A stretch of DNA of 64,000 nt, taken from the NCBI GenBank assembly GCA_017979445.1, contig CM030707.1:26195756-26259755 (forward strand). The letters are read 5' to 3'. Of this stretch, positions 37,082 through 48,949 are shown one piece after another. Numbering within the stretch: position 1 is the first letter of the stretch; every line of letters starts with the position of its first letter. Made by a program: the position numbers and the translations under genes. Source of the DNA: Akebia trifoliata. Its lineage: Eukaryota > Streptophyta > Magnoliopsida > Ranunculales > Lardizabalaceae. Under the pieces are notes generated by a model. That model had not been told where the DNA came from. It did not search any database and worked only from the letters and a program-made list of their open reading frames with translations.

Positions 37082-38129
37082 ATTCTAAAACATCCCAAAA
37101 GGTTAAAAAAAATGACCTCTCAACGCAAAAGCGCTCTTTGAAGGAAAAATGATAATTTTCTGACCGTAAAATTTGAAAATCTGAAATCAATAATTAAAAG
37201 TCTTAATAAATTTAAAGTGAAATATTAATAAATAAAATTTTAAATTTTAAATAGACAAACACAATTAATTAAGCCATGGGACAATTTCAAATGGGGCCCA
37301 CCTGACATTTAATTAAAGAACCTTTCACCGAGGGTCTCAAAGAATTTAAAATAATTAAATAAAACCTCCACCGAGGGCTCTCAAAAATATTAAAAATTTA
37401 ATTCTACGTAACTCAAAGAAACTGAATCTAAATTTTAAAAAAATTCACTTGAATCTTATCTAAAATAACTTGAAGATTAGTTAGAGATAGATTCTATCCC
37501 AAAGAAAGTTAATCTAACTCTAACCCTATCTAAAACTTCTATAAAAAGGCATCTCTACTACCAAATCTCGCAGTTTTTCAAAAATAATAGAGAAAGTAGG
37601 TCAGAAACTTCTCAGAACACTCCCAAAATTCTAAATCTGAAGCTCCAACTCATTACATAACCCTTAAACCTTAATTTTCTACCCTAAAGGCACTCAAAAC
37701 CCCTAAAAAACACCTAGAAAATTCACAAAACATTCAGATCTACTAAAGGAAATTCTCATCATGAAACTCAGGAGCAATTCTAAAAGTGGATACAGACCAA
37801 GTAACTTTGCACGAGGAACACTCACCACTAGTTTTTTAGGGAATCAATCACCGCAATCACACAAGTAAAACAAGAAATTTTCTTATTTTCATTCTAAACT
37901 TTGGCCATTTTGCAATGTAGATTTTTTAGACTAATAGAGACTACCTTTCGATAGGTGGGATTGGTGCCTAACACCTTCCAATCCCATGACTTAATCCCCA
38001 TGCCCATAATCTCTTCGTAATTTTTTTTTTTTTTAAATATATTTTGAGTCAATTTTTTATTCCTAGACCACAAAAATAGGTGTCGACTAATAAAACTGGA
38101 TCCACACCTGTGGATCGAGAGCACTTTCA
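36579..38129 (+). repeat. 3' LTR of Ogre-B, family B
   Basis: 1,551 bp from TGTAGACACCCC to GCACTTTCA, the reverse complement arrangement of the copies at 4068, 17209 and 30202. A TATAAAA box lies near 37544. A run of about 30 A occurs at 37049-37078. The flanking pentamers (GCATC and CATGT) do not match, so this is not a solo LTR, in line with a 3' LTR. Confidence 0.8.
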
Positions 38130-38689
38130 CATGTGCGTGTCTTCGTCGGCATTTCACTGATTAATTCCACACTACAGCTTTGCATTGTTGTTGTACCATT
38201 TGGATTGGTTTAAAATATTTTTGGCTTTTAAAATTAGAGCAGCCATTAAAAATTTATTGTCTTTTTGGTTTGAAAAAATTAGTTATAAAACAGAAAATGA
38301 AAGTAAATTACTCACCATAATAGAGTTAAGATCCAATAAGAGAAGCTAAAACTACACTTTGCTAGAGTGTCTCCTCTTTGTTTTTCTCCCAAAAAAGTTC
38401 TTGAATTTTTATAGAAATCCCCTATTTTTAGACTCATAAGGGAGTTTGTTATAAAAAGAAAAATGAAGTTCCAAAAATATCCCAATAAAACACAGAAAAA
38501 TTCTCTTTCATTCGCTATCTAAGCGAATGGCTTTAAAAAAAATTTCTTGTCTTATTTGTTCTAAATTCCTTCGAGTGTGTGTTTGATTCTTCTATTCTCT
38601 TGCTGGTACTTATCTATTTTACCAAATTAGTGTCTATTTTAGACACCAAATGACGTGGGTCCATGATCCATACAACAGTTGTCGGTATC
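38130..38689. other. Unassigned AT-rich interval; no gene seen
   Basis: No domain, LTR terminus or repeat recognised. It separates the Ogre-B 3' LTR from the chromovirus fragment and may contain that element's lost pol. Confidence 0.4.
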
Positions 38690-39655
38690 ACAAGGCAAAG
38701 ATGTTATAATGGTGGTCGGTAATCGACTTTCAAAATATGCCCACTTTGTCCCACTTGCACATCCTTATACTGCTGTTGTTGTAGCTCGACTGTTCATGGA
38801 CTATATTTTTAAATTACATGGGATGCTGATCTATAGTGAGAGACCGTGATCCGGCCTTTACCAGTGCCTTCTAAAGGAACTTTTCACACACTAAAGAACC
38901 CAACTTGTTCTCAATTCGGCCTACCAGCCCCAAACGGATGGGCAATCAGAAATTGTTAATGAATGTTTTGAAAATTACCCATGTTGCTTCACAAGGGCAA
39001 GGCCTAAGGTGTGGTCTAAATGATTGGTACTAGCTGACTGTTAGTAGAACACCAACACCCATTCCTCCACCAAGCTAACTCCCTATAAGTTTATGGAGTT
39101 CCACCTCCACGCCTTATATCCTACATGCCCAACATCACACGAGTACAAGTTGTAGAAGATGAGTTAAAGATTTGAGACCAAATCATCAAAATCCTTAATG
39201 AGAACCTTCAAGCAGCCCAAGATCGAATGAAGAAATTTGTTTATCTTCATCGGATGTAGGCGATTGGATATATTTGCAACTCCAGCCAAACCGACAACAT
39301 TCAGTTGCTATGAGAAAAAACCTTAAGCTCCCCAAGGTTCTTCGGGCCCTACAAGGTCATCCAACACGTGGGACCAATTGCTTATAGGCTCAACCTTCTA
39401 TTTGAGGCACGGATACACCTGTGGTTCATGTTTTTTGCCTCAAAAGAGAAGCTAGGCACAAGTACAACAGCACAACCCACACTACCATCGATTACCTACT
39501 GCTATACTCCAAAGGCGAATGGTTAAACAAAGGAATCAAGCTGTCACCGAGGAGGCTAGGCACTACAGTTGAGGATGCAACTTGGGAAAATTATTACAAG
39601 AAGTTGAAGGAGCGATTCCCTGACCGTGAGGACAATGTTAATTGAAGGTCATGTG
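38690..39655 (+). pseudogene. Chromovirus integrase-chromodomain fragment
   Basis: Plus-strand frames read VVGNRLSKYAHFVPLAHPY, then LFMDYIFKLHGMP and VRDRDPAFTSAF (second catalytic Asp region). Decayed PTSPKRMGNQ (the HPQTDGQ site) follows. The last open part (39421-39645) ends with a chromodomain tail, VEDATWENYYKKLKERFPD. The sequence style is close to the Reina-like element at 44319-48234 but in the opposite orientation. Stops and shifts throughout; gag, protease and RT are absent. Confidence 0.75.
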
Positions 39656-40251
39656 CAAGGGAGTTGACCTAGCATTAGGACCACTTGACTTGGCACTAGG
39701 AGTATAGGTTTGATGAGTTAGAAGATGGGAAGGTCCTTCTGTCATTTGTTGTTCAGTTAAAGGTCCATTTTTGTTCATGTTTTGTTGTTGAGAATCATTG
39801 GGTTTCAGTTACTGTAACATATTATATTATGGTTGTCAGATTGTTGATGTGTAGATTGGGGAATAGAGGTGTTTGTCCCGTAGAGAATCAGTTATTGAGT
39901 TGCAAAGAGTTAGTTATTGAATTGTATTTAAGAGGTTGAAGTTCTAATGAAAGTGGCAGGGTAGAACTATTCCCTCAATTGGCCATTGGAGGCTAGGTTC
40001 CCTCGAAGAAGCCTTTCTATTTCTTTTAATCTCATTTATGTCAGATGCATTACAGGGTTGAGTTTCTCTAGATAATTCATAGTTGTTAAAGTCCCTTTTA
40101 TCTTCTGAAGTTGTTTATGGGAGCCATCACCTATATAAGCATGTATTTACATGGATATAAATAAGAAATAAATTATTTACTAACTTAGTTTATAGCTTAA
40201 ATCTAAATTGGATTGTAACAATTTGTCTAGGTAGCTTGTAGGTTGTTTATG
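39656..40251 (+). other. Probable 3' UTR/LTR of the chromovirus fragment
   Basis: Non-coding. By position it should contain the purine tract and 3' LTR. A stretch such as GGTTCCCTCGAAGAAGCC and a pyrimidine-rich tail look LTR-like, but I could not fix TG/CA ends or a TSD. Confidence 0.3.
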
Positions 40252-41523
40252 TGCGGACACGCCAAATTGCGCAGACCCACCTCAAAAGGGGTCCATGAAA
40301 ATGTGTTTCTAAGTTGAAGTGCCAACAAAAGGCCTAAAGGCCCAATTGTTCAAAAATCTAACATTTTTGTCTAATAAAAGCCCAAAAACCTTCCATTGGC
40401 CTATGGACCCCAAAATAAAATACTTTAGCATTCCTCATGCATCCATTCATTTTTCAAATTTACCTATTTCTAAGCCCATTTACCCTCTAGGACGATCACT
40501 TTCCTTAAATTACCCCCAAATCCATTTCTACACACCCTAAAACCCATGCCCATGCCCATTCCAAGTCCACTACCAAATCCTAAACCACTTAACCCACTAA
40601 TTCCAAATCCCCAACCACTTATCAAACCCATTCAAATCCCTAGCCTAAGCCTACTCTCCAAATTCCTAAGTCTACGTCTACCCAAATCTATCCCCAAGCT
40701 CACCTCTTCTCCAAACATAACCCAAAGTCCACTATCCTAACCTAAGCCCATCCCATTTCGAAGTATACCCAAATCCTAAAACCAACTCACTTAAAGCTCA
40801 TTTTCATTCCAAGCCAATTAACTTAACCTAAATTGAGCCTAATCTTTTCCAATCACTAAACCCCACCACCTCTAAGCCATACCAACCCATTCCAAACTAC
40901 AAAGGTCCATTTACTCTAGACCCAACCTCTTCTAACCTAAGCTAACCAACTCATGCCCAATACCTAAACCATTTCTAAACCCAATTCCCAAAAAATAGTC
41001 TAGACCCAATCTCATATCCAAGGCCTTCCCTAAACTAAACCCAACACTGTTCCAAACCTCAATCCTAGCCCATTGACTCATGTCAAGGTCCAAAAGGTTC
41101 AAAGCCCATTCTCACAAAAGTTGTCACATGTTATGACCTCCCTCATCCTCCCAAACTAACCAAACCCAACACTTTCTCCAAAAACTATCTTACCACCCCA
41201 TACTACATGCCATCACTTTTTTCCTAATCAACTCACCAAACCCCATCATTCTCTTTAAATGTTATCCATTCTCAACAAATCTTGTCACATGTCATAACCT
41301 CCCTCTCTTCTCTTAAAAATAATCCAATACAAAATATTTAATTAAAAACTTAAGAAAAAGAAGAAGGAATCAAGTATACAAGGTGGGTGTAGGATAAGAT
41401 TTAACTTCTAAGTATTGCATTCCCCCACTCCCTTTTCTTCTACACCCTCTCTCTTTATTTTGTTTTTTAGGCAACCTTAAGATGTAATAAAGAGCCATCA
41501 TTCATCCCGAATAGGTTGAACTT

Positions 41524-42727
41524 TGTTGAAAAATAACGGGAGTAATTCGATGAAGGAAGAAAATAACTTCAAGGCTCAAATTTTATTCGATCTCTTTTAG
41601 ACAAATATTCTCCCTTACTAGTTGAACTAAAGTACACAAGGGATCGATGAACAAATGCCTTCAGGATACAAAAAAATTTACACTCAATTTACTAAATCAG
41701 ATTATGTACAATCCGATTTACCCTAGAACACTCGGAAAAAATAAGAAACTGATGATGCCTAGATCTTAAGCTTAGAGAGAGGAAAATACAGAATTTTTCA
41801 GTGAAGAAATCTGAATTCTGATTGACTTTTTATAGTCATTTTTTGTGTCTGCTGACCAAGAGTCATGATTTAATGTCTCTTGGTTTAATAGTCATTAGAT
41901 TGTGTCTTATCTGAGATCTAACGATCCAGATTGCACCTCATCGAAAGTATGTGTCTCATGCCTTTTAACTAACACCTTTTAGTTGAATCTGTTTGATCTA
42001 GTGACTCTGATCGCGTCTGATCAGTTGTCATTTGATCTAAAGGATCTGATCGTTCCTAATCGGATACCAATCATGAGCCAACATACCTGATCGATTCTGA
42101 CCAGGTATAATCATGAATCAACGCACTTGATCGTTTCTAATCGGGTACAATCATGAATCAACGCACCTGATCGTTTCTGATCGGGTACTAACTTGATCCA
42201 TCGCACCTGATCATTCTGATCAAATACTAACTTGATCCAACGCATCAGATTATTCTTAATCCGGTATTATTTTGATCCATCGTATCCGATCGGATACTAA
42301 CTTGATCGTGCGGTGCTGATCGCACCTGATCTATCACATGTGACGGGTCAACCACAATCGTTGGATAGTTTCATATGCCGAAAAATTTAAGGCTCCCCAG
42401 CTCCTCGCGACGATGCGTACGTGCGAAGTGCAAAGTGCGCCTCAAAGAGTCCAATGCGCCCTAAACGCCCAATCGTCCTTTCATACATCGCATGTGCGCT
42501 TGCGCGGGTAGTGCTTCTCACCACCTTGAAACACTGGATCAAAGTCTAAAAGTGTGACACAAATACAACTAACTATGTTGACTATTACTTATAAGGTATA
42601 CCACTTTCTTACTTGTGAGTAATGTGAGACTAAACCTTATATACACAAAAAAATCTTTAAATCTAACTTAAGGAAAAACAAACCAATAAATCACAAAATA
42701 CTTATTTTATTTTGAAAATATTCAACA
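41524..42727. mobile_element. Solo LTR, family D (TGTTGAA...TTCAACA)
   Basis: 1,204 bp with 7-bp inverted termini TGTTGAA/TTCAACA and perfect TSD AACTT (41519-41523 and 42728-42732). Only one copy is in the window, so lineage and orientation are undecided. The 3' portion (about 42590-42650) has ACTTGTGAGTAATGTGAGAC. The centre is a GATC-rich minisatellite. Confidence 0.8.
42042..42345. repeat. GATC-rich minisatellite, about 40-bp units
   Basis: Roughly seven units of 39-41 bp follow the pattern CGGGTACTAACTTGATCCAN then CGCACCTGATCGTTCTGAT. The best-preserved pair is at 42103-42183. GATC occurs in nearly every unit. The array is internal to the family D LTR. Confidence 0.85.
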
Positions 42728-43440
42728 AACTTTAACCTTGAGCATGAAATGTTTGAGATGGTTTAACCGAAAGGATAGAGGTTGAAGCCCTATTAATCCC
42801 TATCTAAAGCATTATAATGTACACAAATGCACACATTCACACATGCATGACAATGATGAAGACAAGTGTCCCTTTCTTAAGATGTTGAAACACTAAATTT
42901 CTTGCTAGGGCATACATGCATTAAGGTCAAGGTGTTAGGGGAATTCCATTCATGAAATATCCCTAAATCACATAGGCCAACATCGCAATTCTATAGAAAG
43001 AGTGTAGACTCATTGAGGGTATTCTTCCCTACAAGATATCTCTTCATGTCTCACACCAAATTTAAATCCCTTTCACAAAAAGGTACATTTTCACTAATGA
43101 GCACACACTTACATCTCCCAAGCATTCTATGCATTATTACCTTTTTTTTTTTTTAAATAAAAAAATATTAAAATGACCAAGTTTAAAGGTACCATTCTAG
43201 AGTCACCCTAGGATAGAGAGAATAGGGTGTTTAATACCTTCCCTGTTATCTAACTAAACCTACTTACCTAGACTCTAGATAGACCATTTCCATATCCATC
43301 AATGAGAGTCACTACGATGCCTACAAAAATAATTTTTAGATATTCATTTACACCATTTTCTAAAATAGAATGTTAGGAACTCCAAACTAAGTGGTAATGC
43401 GATCTTTATCATCGAAAACCGCATAGCTACAATATGGATA

Positions 43441-44313
43441 TATATGCATTTGTGAAATCTACATGTTGTGCATGCCACGTGTTTGAAGAAATGTCTCATA
43501 CAATGTGGTTGATGTATTTGGTGTGTATCAGCAAAAATTTTGTTTTGTATCGGTTGAGGTTAGATGTTATTCATGATTTATATATGCACGATGGTTTGAT
43601 CCTATGGTAGCGTTGGTTTTGGTAAGGTTGTCCATGTTGTGTAGGTTGGTCATGTGTCATATGGGTACTTGTACCGTGTTGGTCGTGTAATCTATGTATT
43701 TTGAGTTGCATGTGTTAAGGTTGGTTTTGCTTCATTGTGGGATTGATTGCTTATGTGGGTGGTTATTTAGGTTGGTTGCGTGGTGGATAGTCAATTCAGT
43801 GTATATTGGGTTTGGGGTCAGGGGAAGGTATTGTCCTAAATTGCAAATTGTTTCGCTTTTCAAACGGCTGGTGGAAAGAAGTTGAGGCTACCAAAGGCTT
43901 TGACAAAGATTGTGAAAGGCCAGTCTTTTCTAGCAGGCCAAGTACTAGCCAGTAAAGATTCGGGCCAGTCTGATTCTATGGGTGTTGGTGGCTCTTTTGG
44001 GCAAGGTCATTGGGGGGGTGTGATAGTAACGACTTGGGAGATGATTCTTCTTCAAAGAACGAGAAGGGTTTAACTGATGAGAAGCTATGAATTACTTCGA
44101 GAGGCTAAGGAGGAAAGAAGGGTTCAGAGATACCCCTGTTGCTTAAGAAATTCCTCACGTTGCAGATCACTGGATGAGAGGGACCTTTTGCACTCACATT
44201 TATAATAAAATTTTAGGACACCAACTCTCTCTCTCTCATTCATTCGAAGTCTTATATGCAAAATATCTTCTCTTTTTTCTTTTCTTTTTTAAACATTGTA
44301 ATTGAAGTATATG
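43441..44313. other. G/T-rich interval; no gene recognised
   Basis: Two short plus frames (43694-43885, 43882-44073) have no recognisable domain, and composition is GT-rich. Likely remnant of an older repeat into which the Reina-like element inserted. A (CT)n run lies near 44227. Confidence 0.4.
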
Positions 44314-44318
44314 AGTTT

Positions 44319-44611
44319 TGACAGGAACTGCTATTATTATATTAATAACTCAACAGAATTTGAAATACAAAATAGAAAATAGATTAGCTAGTTATTCTTC
44401 TTTGTTTCTTTTCTGTAAGAGGTTCAGAATTTATAAATTAAATTACTCAATCGATTCCTATTCTTCTCCTCAATAGAAGGAGTGAGTTACTAACTCAACA
44501 ACCTCTCCTGAAATCCAGGAATTGACTCAACAACTTATTCTCTCTTGATAGAAAGGAGTTGACTCAACTAAACTAAAGAGAAACGTGGGGAAAAACTTGT
44601 AGATCGTAACA
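44319..44611 (-). repeat. 3' LTR of Reina-like element
   Basis: TGACAGGAACTG to GATCGTAACA on the plus strand. The minus strand just before it, CCACAGGGGTGTAA, is the purine tract. Aligned with 47945-48234. Confidence 0.9.
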
Positions 44612-44639
44612 TTACACCCCTGTGGTTTAACCGACTTGT

Positions 44640-45985
44640 CCTCAAGTCGTGAAATTTGGAAAACATGCTACAAAGTCGTCATAGACTTCCAAGGTTGCAC
44701 CTTCTATTGATTGGCATGTCCACTAGATGAGTAATTTGGTAATTGCTCTATTGTTGTGTTTGAAGATGCCACGATCCAAGATTTTTGCCAGTTACCACCC
44801 CTGTGCTTCTACATTGACCATGAGAGGAATGGTTTGGCTTGTATTGACGGAGTTTTCCACCCGTCTTTTGAGTAGAAATACATGAAAAATTGGGTGGATT
44901 CTTTTTTTCTGTTGGGAGCGCAAGCTTGTTTGCCACCTGGCCAATGCGACTAATGACTTGGAATGACCCATAAAAGCGTGGGGCAAGCTTGTAATCCTCA
45001 TGTTTTCGCAATGAGTGTTGATGATATGGCTAGAGTTTAATAAATACCCAATCACCTACATCAAATGTTTGTTTTGTGTGATGCTTGTCGACTTGCATTT
45101 TCATTCGATTTTGAACTGAGATGAGGTTCACTTTTAACATTTGAAGTAGCTTGTCTCGATCTTGGAATGTTGTATCAACCATATGAACATTTGTCGTACC
45201 TGGAATATATGTATCAATTTTTGGTGGAGTGTGACCATAGACGACTTGAAAGGGGGACATTTTAAGCGAACTATGGTACGAGGTGTTGTACCAAAATTCT
45301 GCCCAAGATAACCACTTTGTCCACTGTTGGGGATGGTAGCTTGCAAAACATCTCAAATATTGTTCCATAGAACGGTTTACAACTTCAGTTTGACCATTGG
45401 ATTGTGGATGATAGGCCGAGGTCTTACATAACTTTGTTTCTTGCATTTTGAAAAAGGCCTCCCAAAATTGACTTATGAAAATCGGGTCTCGATCACTAAC
45501 AATTGACCTTGGCATGCCATGTAATTTGGTGATGTCGTGAACAAATATTTCTGCCACATTTAATGTTGTGTAAGGATGGGCTAATAGTGAAAAGTGTGCA
45601 TACTTACTTAATCAGTCAACCACCACCATGATTGAAAACATACAATTAGAGATTGGAAGACCATCGATAAAATCCATAGATATGTCAACCCAAACTTCGA
45701 ACGGAATATGCAAGGGTAACAATAAATCTGGCGGAGCCATTGTTTCGACTTTAATACGTTGGCAAACATTACATTCAGCCACAAACTTCTTTGTTGCTTG
45801 CTTGAGTCCCTTCCAATAAAAATTTATAGAAATTCTTTTGTTAATAGGAAGGAACCCAGAATGACCCCCAATTGGACTAGTATGGAATTCTTGCATGGAG
45901 ATGAAAAGTGGAGTGGATATGGCTAGCAACTTTGGTTCTTATTGTATGCGTGAAAGGGCATCAACAGCATTATTTTCTTCACCTT
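44640..45985 (-). pseudogene. Reina-like integrase and chromodomain
   Basis: Integrase domains in order: the zinc region HTSPIGGHSG...CNVCQRIK, the first Asp in DISMDFIDGLPIS, the second in IVSDRDPIFISQFW, and the Glu in YHPQSNGQTEVVNR. Then LRCFASYHPQQW, SPFQVVYGHTPP and GDWVFIKL follow. A 175-codon open stretch (45557-45030) covers the core. The chromodomain (about 44790-44640) is recognisable as ILDRGIFKHNNRAITKLL...FPNF with stops. All three catalytic acids of DDE are present. Only a few stops or shifts break it. Confidence 0.85.
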
Positions 45986-46390
45986 CTCTGGTGGTAGCCA
46001 GATCGCAGATCTAGCTTTGAGAACACCATAGCTCCATGTAGCTCAACTAATAGTTCGTCGATAATTGGTATCAAATATTTATCCTTTATCGTGAATTTAT
46101 TGAGAGCACGGTAATCCACACATCCTCCAATTTCCATCTTTCTTTTTTACTAAAAGAACAAGAGATGAAAATGGACTTGTACTAGGCCAAATAATACCCG
46201 AGTCACACATTTCTTGAACTAATTTTTCAATTTCATTTTTTTGGAAATGCAGGTATCGATATGGTCTCACATTTGGTGGTGTGCTACCTGATAATAATGG
46301 TATTTGGTGATCTTGCCTTCTACTTGGAGTTAACCGACGCGATTGCTCAAATATAGTTTCATATTGTTGAAGTAAAGAAGACACCTCAGG
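45986..46390 (-). pseudogene. Truncated RT fused in frame to the RNase H tail
   Basis: The RT N-terminus is present ([35 protein letters not shown]). After a one-base shift come [16 protein letters not shown] and [12 protein letters not shown]. At 45988 the frame jumps straight to [16 protein letters not shown], the usual end of the RNase H/connection domain, without any YxDD block or RNase H active site. Roughly 350 codons normally lie between these points. Result: no polymerase activity possible from this copy. Confidence 0.85.
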
Positions 46391-47914
46391 ATCATGAATC
46401 TATTGTGGGATAGGTTGTACGTGTATGAGATGGACATAAAACCCAAGCCTTTTTTGTAACATGAGTTGGTAGAACTCACTTGAGTCATTAACTGTACCAA
46501 CAAAAGGGTTTAATCCAGTCAAAAGGATTTGTTGCTTGTCTTGATAGAACATTATCTTCATTTAGTTGGAGTCCCAAGAAATAATTCCAAGTGACCATAA
46601 CCATTCATCTCCAAGCACAACATCATAACCACATACTAGTAATAAGAAAAAATCTAGAAAAAATGTATGTCGTTGTACTGTTAACATCACATGATTGCAA
46701 TGCCCAGGACTTCATTCTTTAGAACCATTGGCCATTGTAATAGATATAGGTTCTGAGTGTGTTATCTTTAATCGACAACGTTTTGCAATCTTGGGATGGA
46801 GGAAATTGTGGGTTGCACCGGAATCAACCAAAATCATTAATGAGTGTTGTTTGATTTGTTCCAAGAGGCACATTGTTTCTGGACATTTGGTATCACATAA
46901 GGCATGAAGAAAGATGTCCATGGGTGGCTCTTTTTCATTGTCACCTTCAGATGTTTCAATGGGGGCAGCACAATCATCAGCCTCTAGTAGCAGCAATTGA
47001 GGCTTTTTACATCGATGACCAAGGCAGTACTGCGTATCACAATTGAAACAAAGGTTTTTGGCCCTTCTTTCTTGTTGCTCAGCAACGATAAGATGTTGGA
47101 ATCCTGATGGAATGGTGGCTGAAGTGGGAAGATTAGGAGTTGTCCATTTATATGGTGGGTTTGAAAGTAGTGGTGGAGGTGTTTGAGGGTGTGATGTTCG
47201 GTTGAAAGGCGTCCTATTGGACTGTCTTTTAGATACAGCACAGACTATAGCATTGGTGGCCTCTTCTTGTTGTTTAGCTATTGTGTATGCATGTATCAAT
47301 GTGGGAGAATTCATCAACTTCACACTAGCTCGTTCAAACTTAGTCTGGTAGTCTCTGACAGTAGTTGTTTGGTGTAGTTTAGCTAACGACCCTTCAGGGT
47401 TATCATCTTCTGTCAAACCAAACTAAGAAGACAAAGCTCTGCTGAACTTGTTCCAAGTTGGTCGCCCCTTAATTTTCGCCAGCCACTAGTACCAAGGGAT
47501 GGCATTACCAAGTAGGTGAGCTGCTGCTATGTCCACCATATGTTCTTCAAGAACACCATTCAATCCTAGGAATTGTTGTGCTTGAAAAACCCAATCTTCC
47601 GAGTCAGTGCCATCGAAAATAGGGAAATCTAATCGTAGGGGTCGTCCTTGTAAGCCGTTGAAGGTAGGTTGATTTTGGCATGGTGGTTGTCAGGACATTT
47701 GAAGAGGAGAATCAACTTGTGGAGGACATTTGGGGTGTTGAAAAAAATTGTTGAAATTGGTCTAAATTGAGAGAATAGTTTTTGTGAGTTCTACCACTTT
47801 AGCGCTTAAATCGGCGATCTCTCTCTTGCTGGTTTCAATTTCGTCTCTAAACTCGATGGTCTGATTGGGAATTGGATTTGTGAAACCAGGTGGTGGTAGT
47901 ATAACTGCTGCCAT
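46391..47914 (-). pseudogene. Reina-like gag and protease
   Basis: Start ATG 47914-47912 lies 15 bp past the PBS and begins MAAVILPPPGF. The capsid region includes LRLDFPIFDGTDSEDW. An open stretch of 235 codons (47416-46712) holds a zinc knuckle, CFNCDTQYCLGHRC, and the protease site LVDSGATHNFLHPKIA. Then comes CGYDVVLGDEWLWSLG after a stop near 46709. At least four premature stops occur in gag, but the register is otherwise kept. Confidence 0.85.
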
Positions 47915-47929
47915 GGTCGCAAAATCAAT

Positions 47930-47941
47930 GCTCTGATACCA
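47930..47941 (-). other. Primer-binding site of Reina-like element (tRNA-iMet)
   Basis: Minus strand TGGTATCAGAGC, an exact match to the initiator-Met site, three bases inside the LTR end at 47945. Confidence 0.9.
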
Positions 47942-47944
47942 AAA

Positions 47945-48234
47945 TGATAGGAGCTGCTGCTATTATATTAATAACTCAACAGAATTCGAAATACAAAATA
48001 GAAAATAGATTAATTAGTTATTCTTCTCTGCCTCTTCTCTGTAAGAGGTTCAGAATTTATAAACTAAATGACTCAACTGATTCCTACTCTTCTCCTCAAT
48101 AGGAGTGAGTTACTAACTCAACAACTTCTCCTGAAATCCAGGAATTGACTCAACAACTTATCCTCTCCTGATAGAAGGGAGTTGACTCAACTAAACTAAA
48201 TTGAAACGTGGGGAAAAACTTATAGATTGTAACA
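47945..48234 (-). repeat. 5' LTR of Reina-like element
   Basis: TGATAGGAGCTG to GATTGTAACA on the plus strand, followed by TSD AGTTT. Lacks 3 bp present in the partner LTR. Confidence 0.9.
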
Positions 48235-48239
48235 AGTTT

Positions 48240-48949
48240 CACCTAGAGTATCACATTTCCTACACTTTTCCATAAACTCTTTCCACTTATTAATCTAGAC
48301 TTCAACTTATATTTCATAATGATGAGCCAAAGGATATGGACCAACGCTTCAACAAATGGATTCTTTCAACTTCTCTTGAGCTGTCCCTTTTTTTCTTTTT
48401 TCTTTTTTATTTGTAAATCTCCGCAAATCATCATAAAAAGCTATCAAAAGGAAAATAAAATAGAACATAACCTCACTATGAGTTGCATTGTAATTTGTTT
48501 TATAATAGCCAATTCACATTGTCCCTCTTCTCAGATTTAAACAAAATTGCTTCAACTGCCCAATGCCGCAGTTGAAAAATAATAAGTTTTATCACCACGC
48601 AGAACCTTGAATCCAAACACGGTTATCCTAACATTTTCCATTGTTAACTATCCTCTTACTTTCTCTATTTTCATCATCAAACCCACTTACAGACCATGAT
48701 TATGTATGGTTAAAGAATAAAAGCAATCATTTTTATTTCCTTATAATCCATAATTCCACATACAATCCAATCCTTTAATCACAGGAGACCACAGCATCCA
48801 CAAACGGTTAAGAACCTCTACTTGGTCGAAATTTAAACTCTTGCGAACTCAAAAGTACTTAAAAATTACAGAACATTTTTAAAAAATATATAAATTACAT
48901 AACATTTTTAATATATATATATATAATGTCTACCGAGAAGAAACCTATG
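48240..48949 (-). other. 3' flank of the CNNM-like gene; UTR and intergenic
   Basis: No frame with a domain. The 3' UTR of the gene ending at 48950 should lie here. A minus-strand AATAAA at 48733-48738, about 210 bp past the stop, is a possible poly(A) signal. A (TA)n run sits at 48911-48925. Confidence 0.4.

Larger units (their letters stand above)
28526..38129 (+). mobile_element. Ogre-B: plus-strand Tat/Ogre remnant with nested solo LTRs
   Basis: A family B LTR fragment (28526-29191) is followed by non-coding internal DNA (29192-30201 and 35276-36564), a purine-rich tract and a 3' LTR (36579-38129), all in plus sense. The two internal pieces are rejoined by removing the solo LTR 30202-35270 with its perfect TSD ATGTC. 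No gag or pol frame survives, and no PBS follows the left LTR, so the left side has suffered a deletion. That the two LTRs belong to one element is inference. Confidence 0.6.
40252..43440 (+). repeat. Diverged family C-like LTR, split by a solo LTR
   Basis: Starts TGCGGACACGCCAAATTG, a variant of the TGTAGACACCCCAATTTG start of family C. It has the same strand-biased middle (C/A-rich on this strand, 40500-41300). Its distal part (43190-43300) has AGGGTGTTTAATACCTTCCC, like the GGTGTTAAGCACCCTAC segment of 9638-11699. The right end is not resolved. Interrupted at 41524-42727. Confidence 0.5.
44319..48234 (-). mobile_element. Reina-like chromovirus, complete ends, internal deletion
   Basis: 3,916 bp bounded by 293-bp and 290-bp LTRs, with perfect TSD AGTTT (44314-44318 and 48235-48239). 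Minus-strand order: PBS, gag, protease, truncated RT, integrase, chromodomain, purine tract. The short LTRs and chromodomain point to the Reina clade of Ty3/gypsy. By hand count the LTRs differ at about 24 positions plus a 3-bp indel (about 92% identity), so it is neither new nor ancient. It lacks the RT catalytic core and most of RNase H. Confidence 0.9.

Noticed and set aside
40319..40740. Pro-rich frames (73 and 64 codons) resembling a proline-rich or extensin-like protein
   Set aside because: They result from the C/A-skewed part of a family C-like LTR; they lack a signal peptide and regular SPPPP-type motifs.
42042..42345. CRISPR-like array
   Set aside because: Units are contiguous degenerate tandem repeats without unique spacers, inside a plant LTR.
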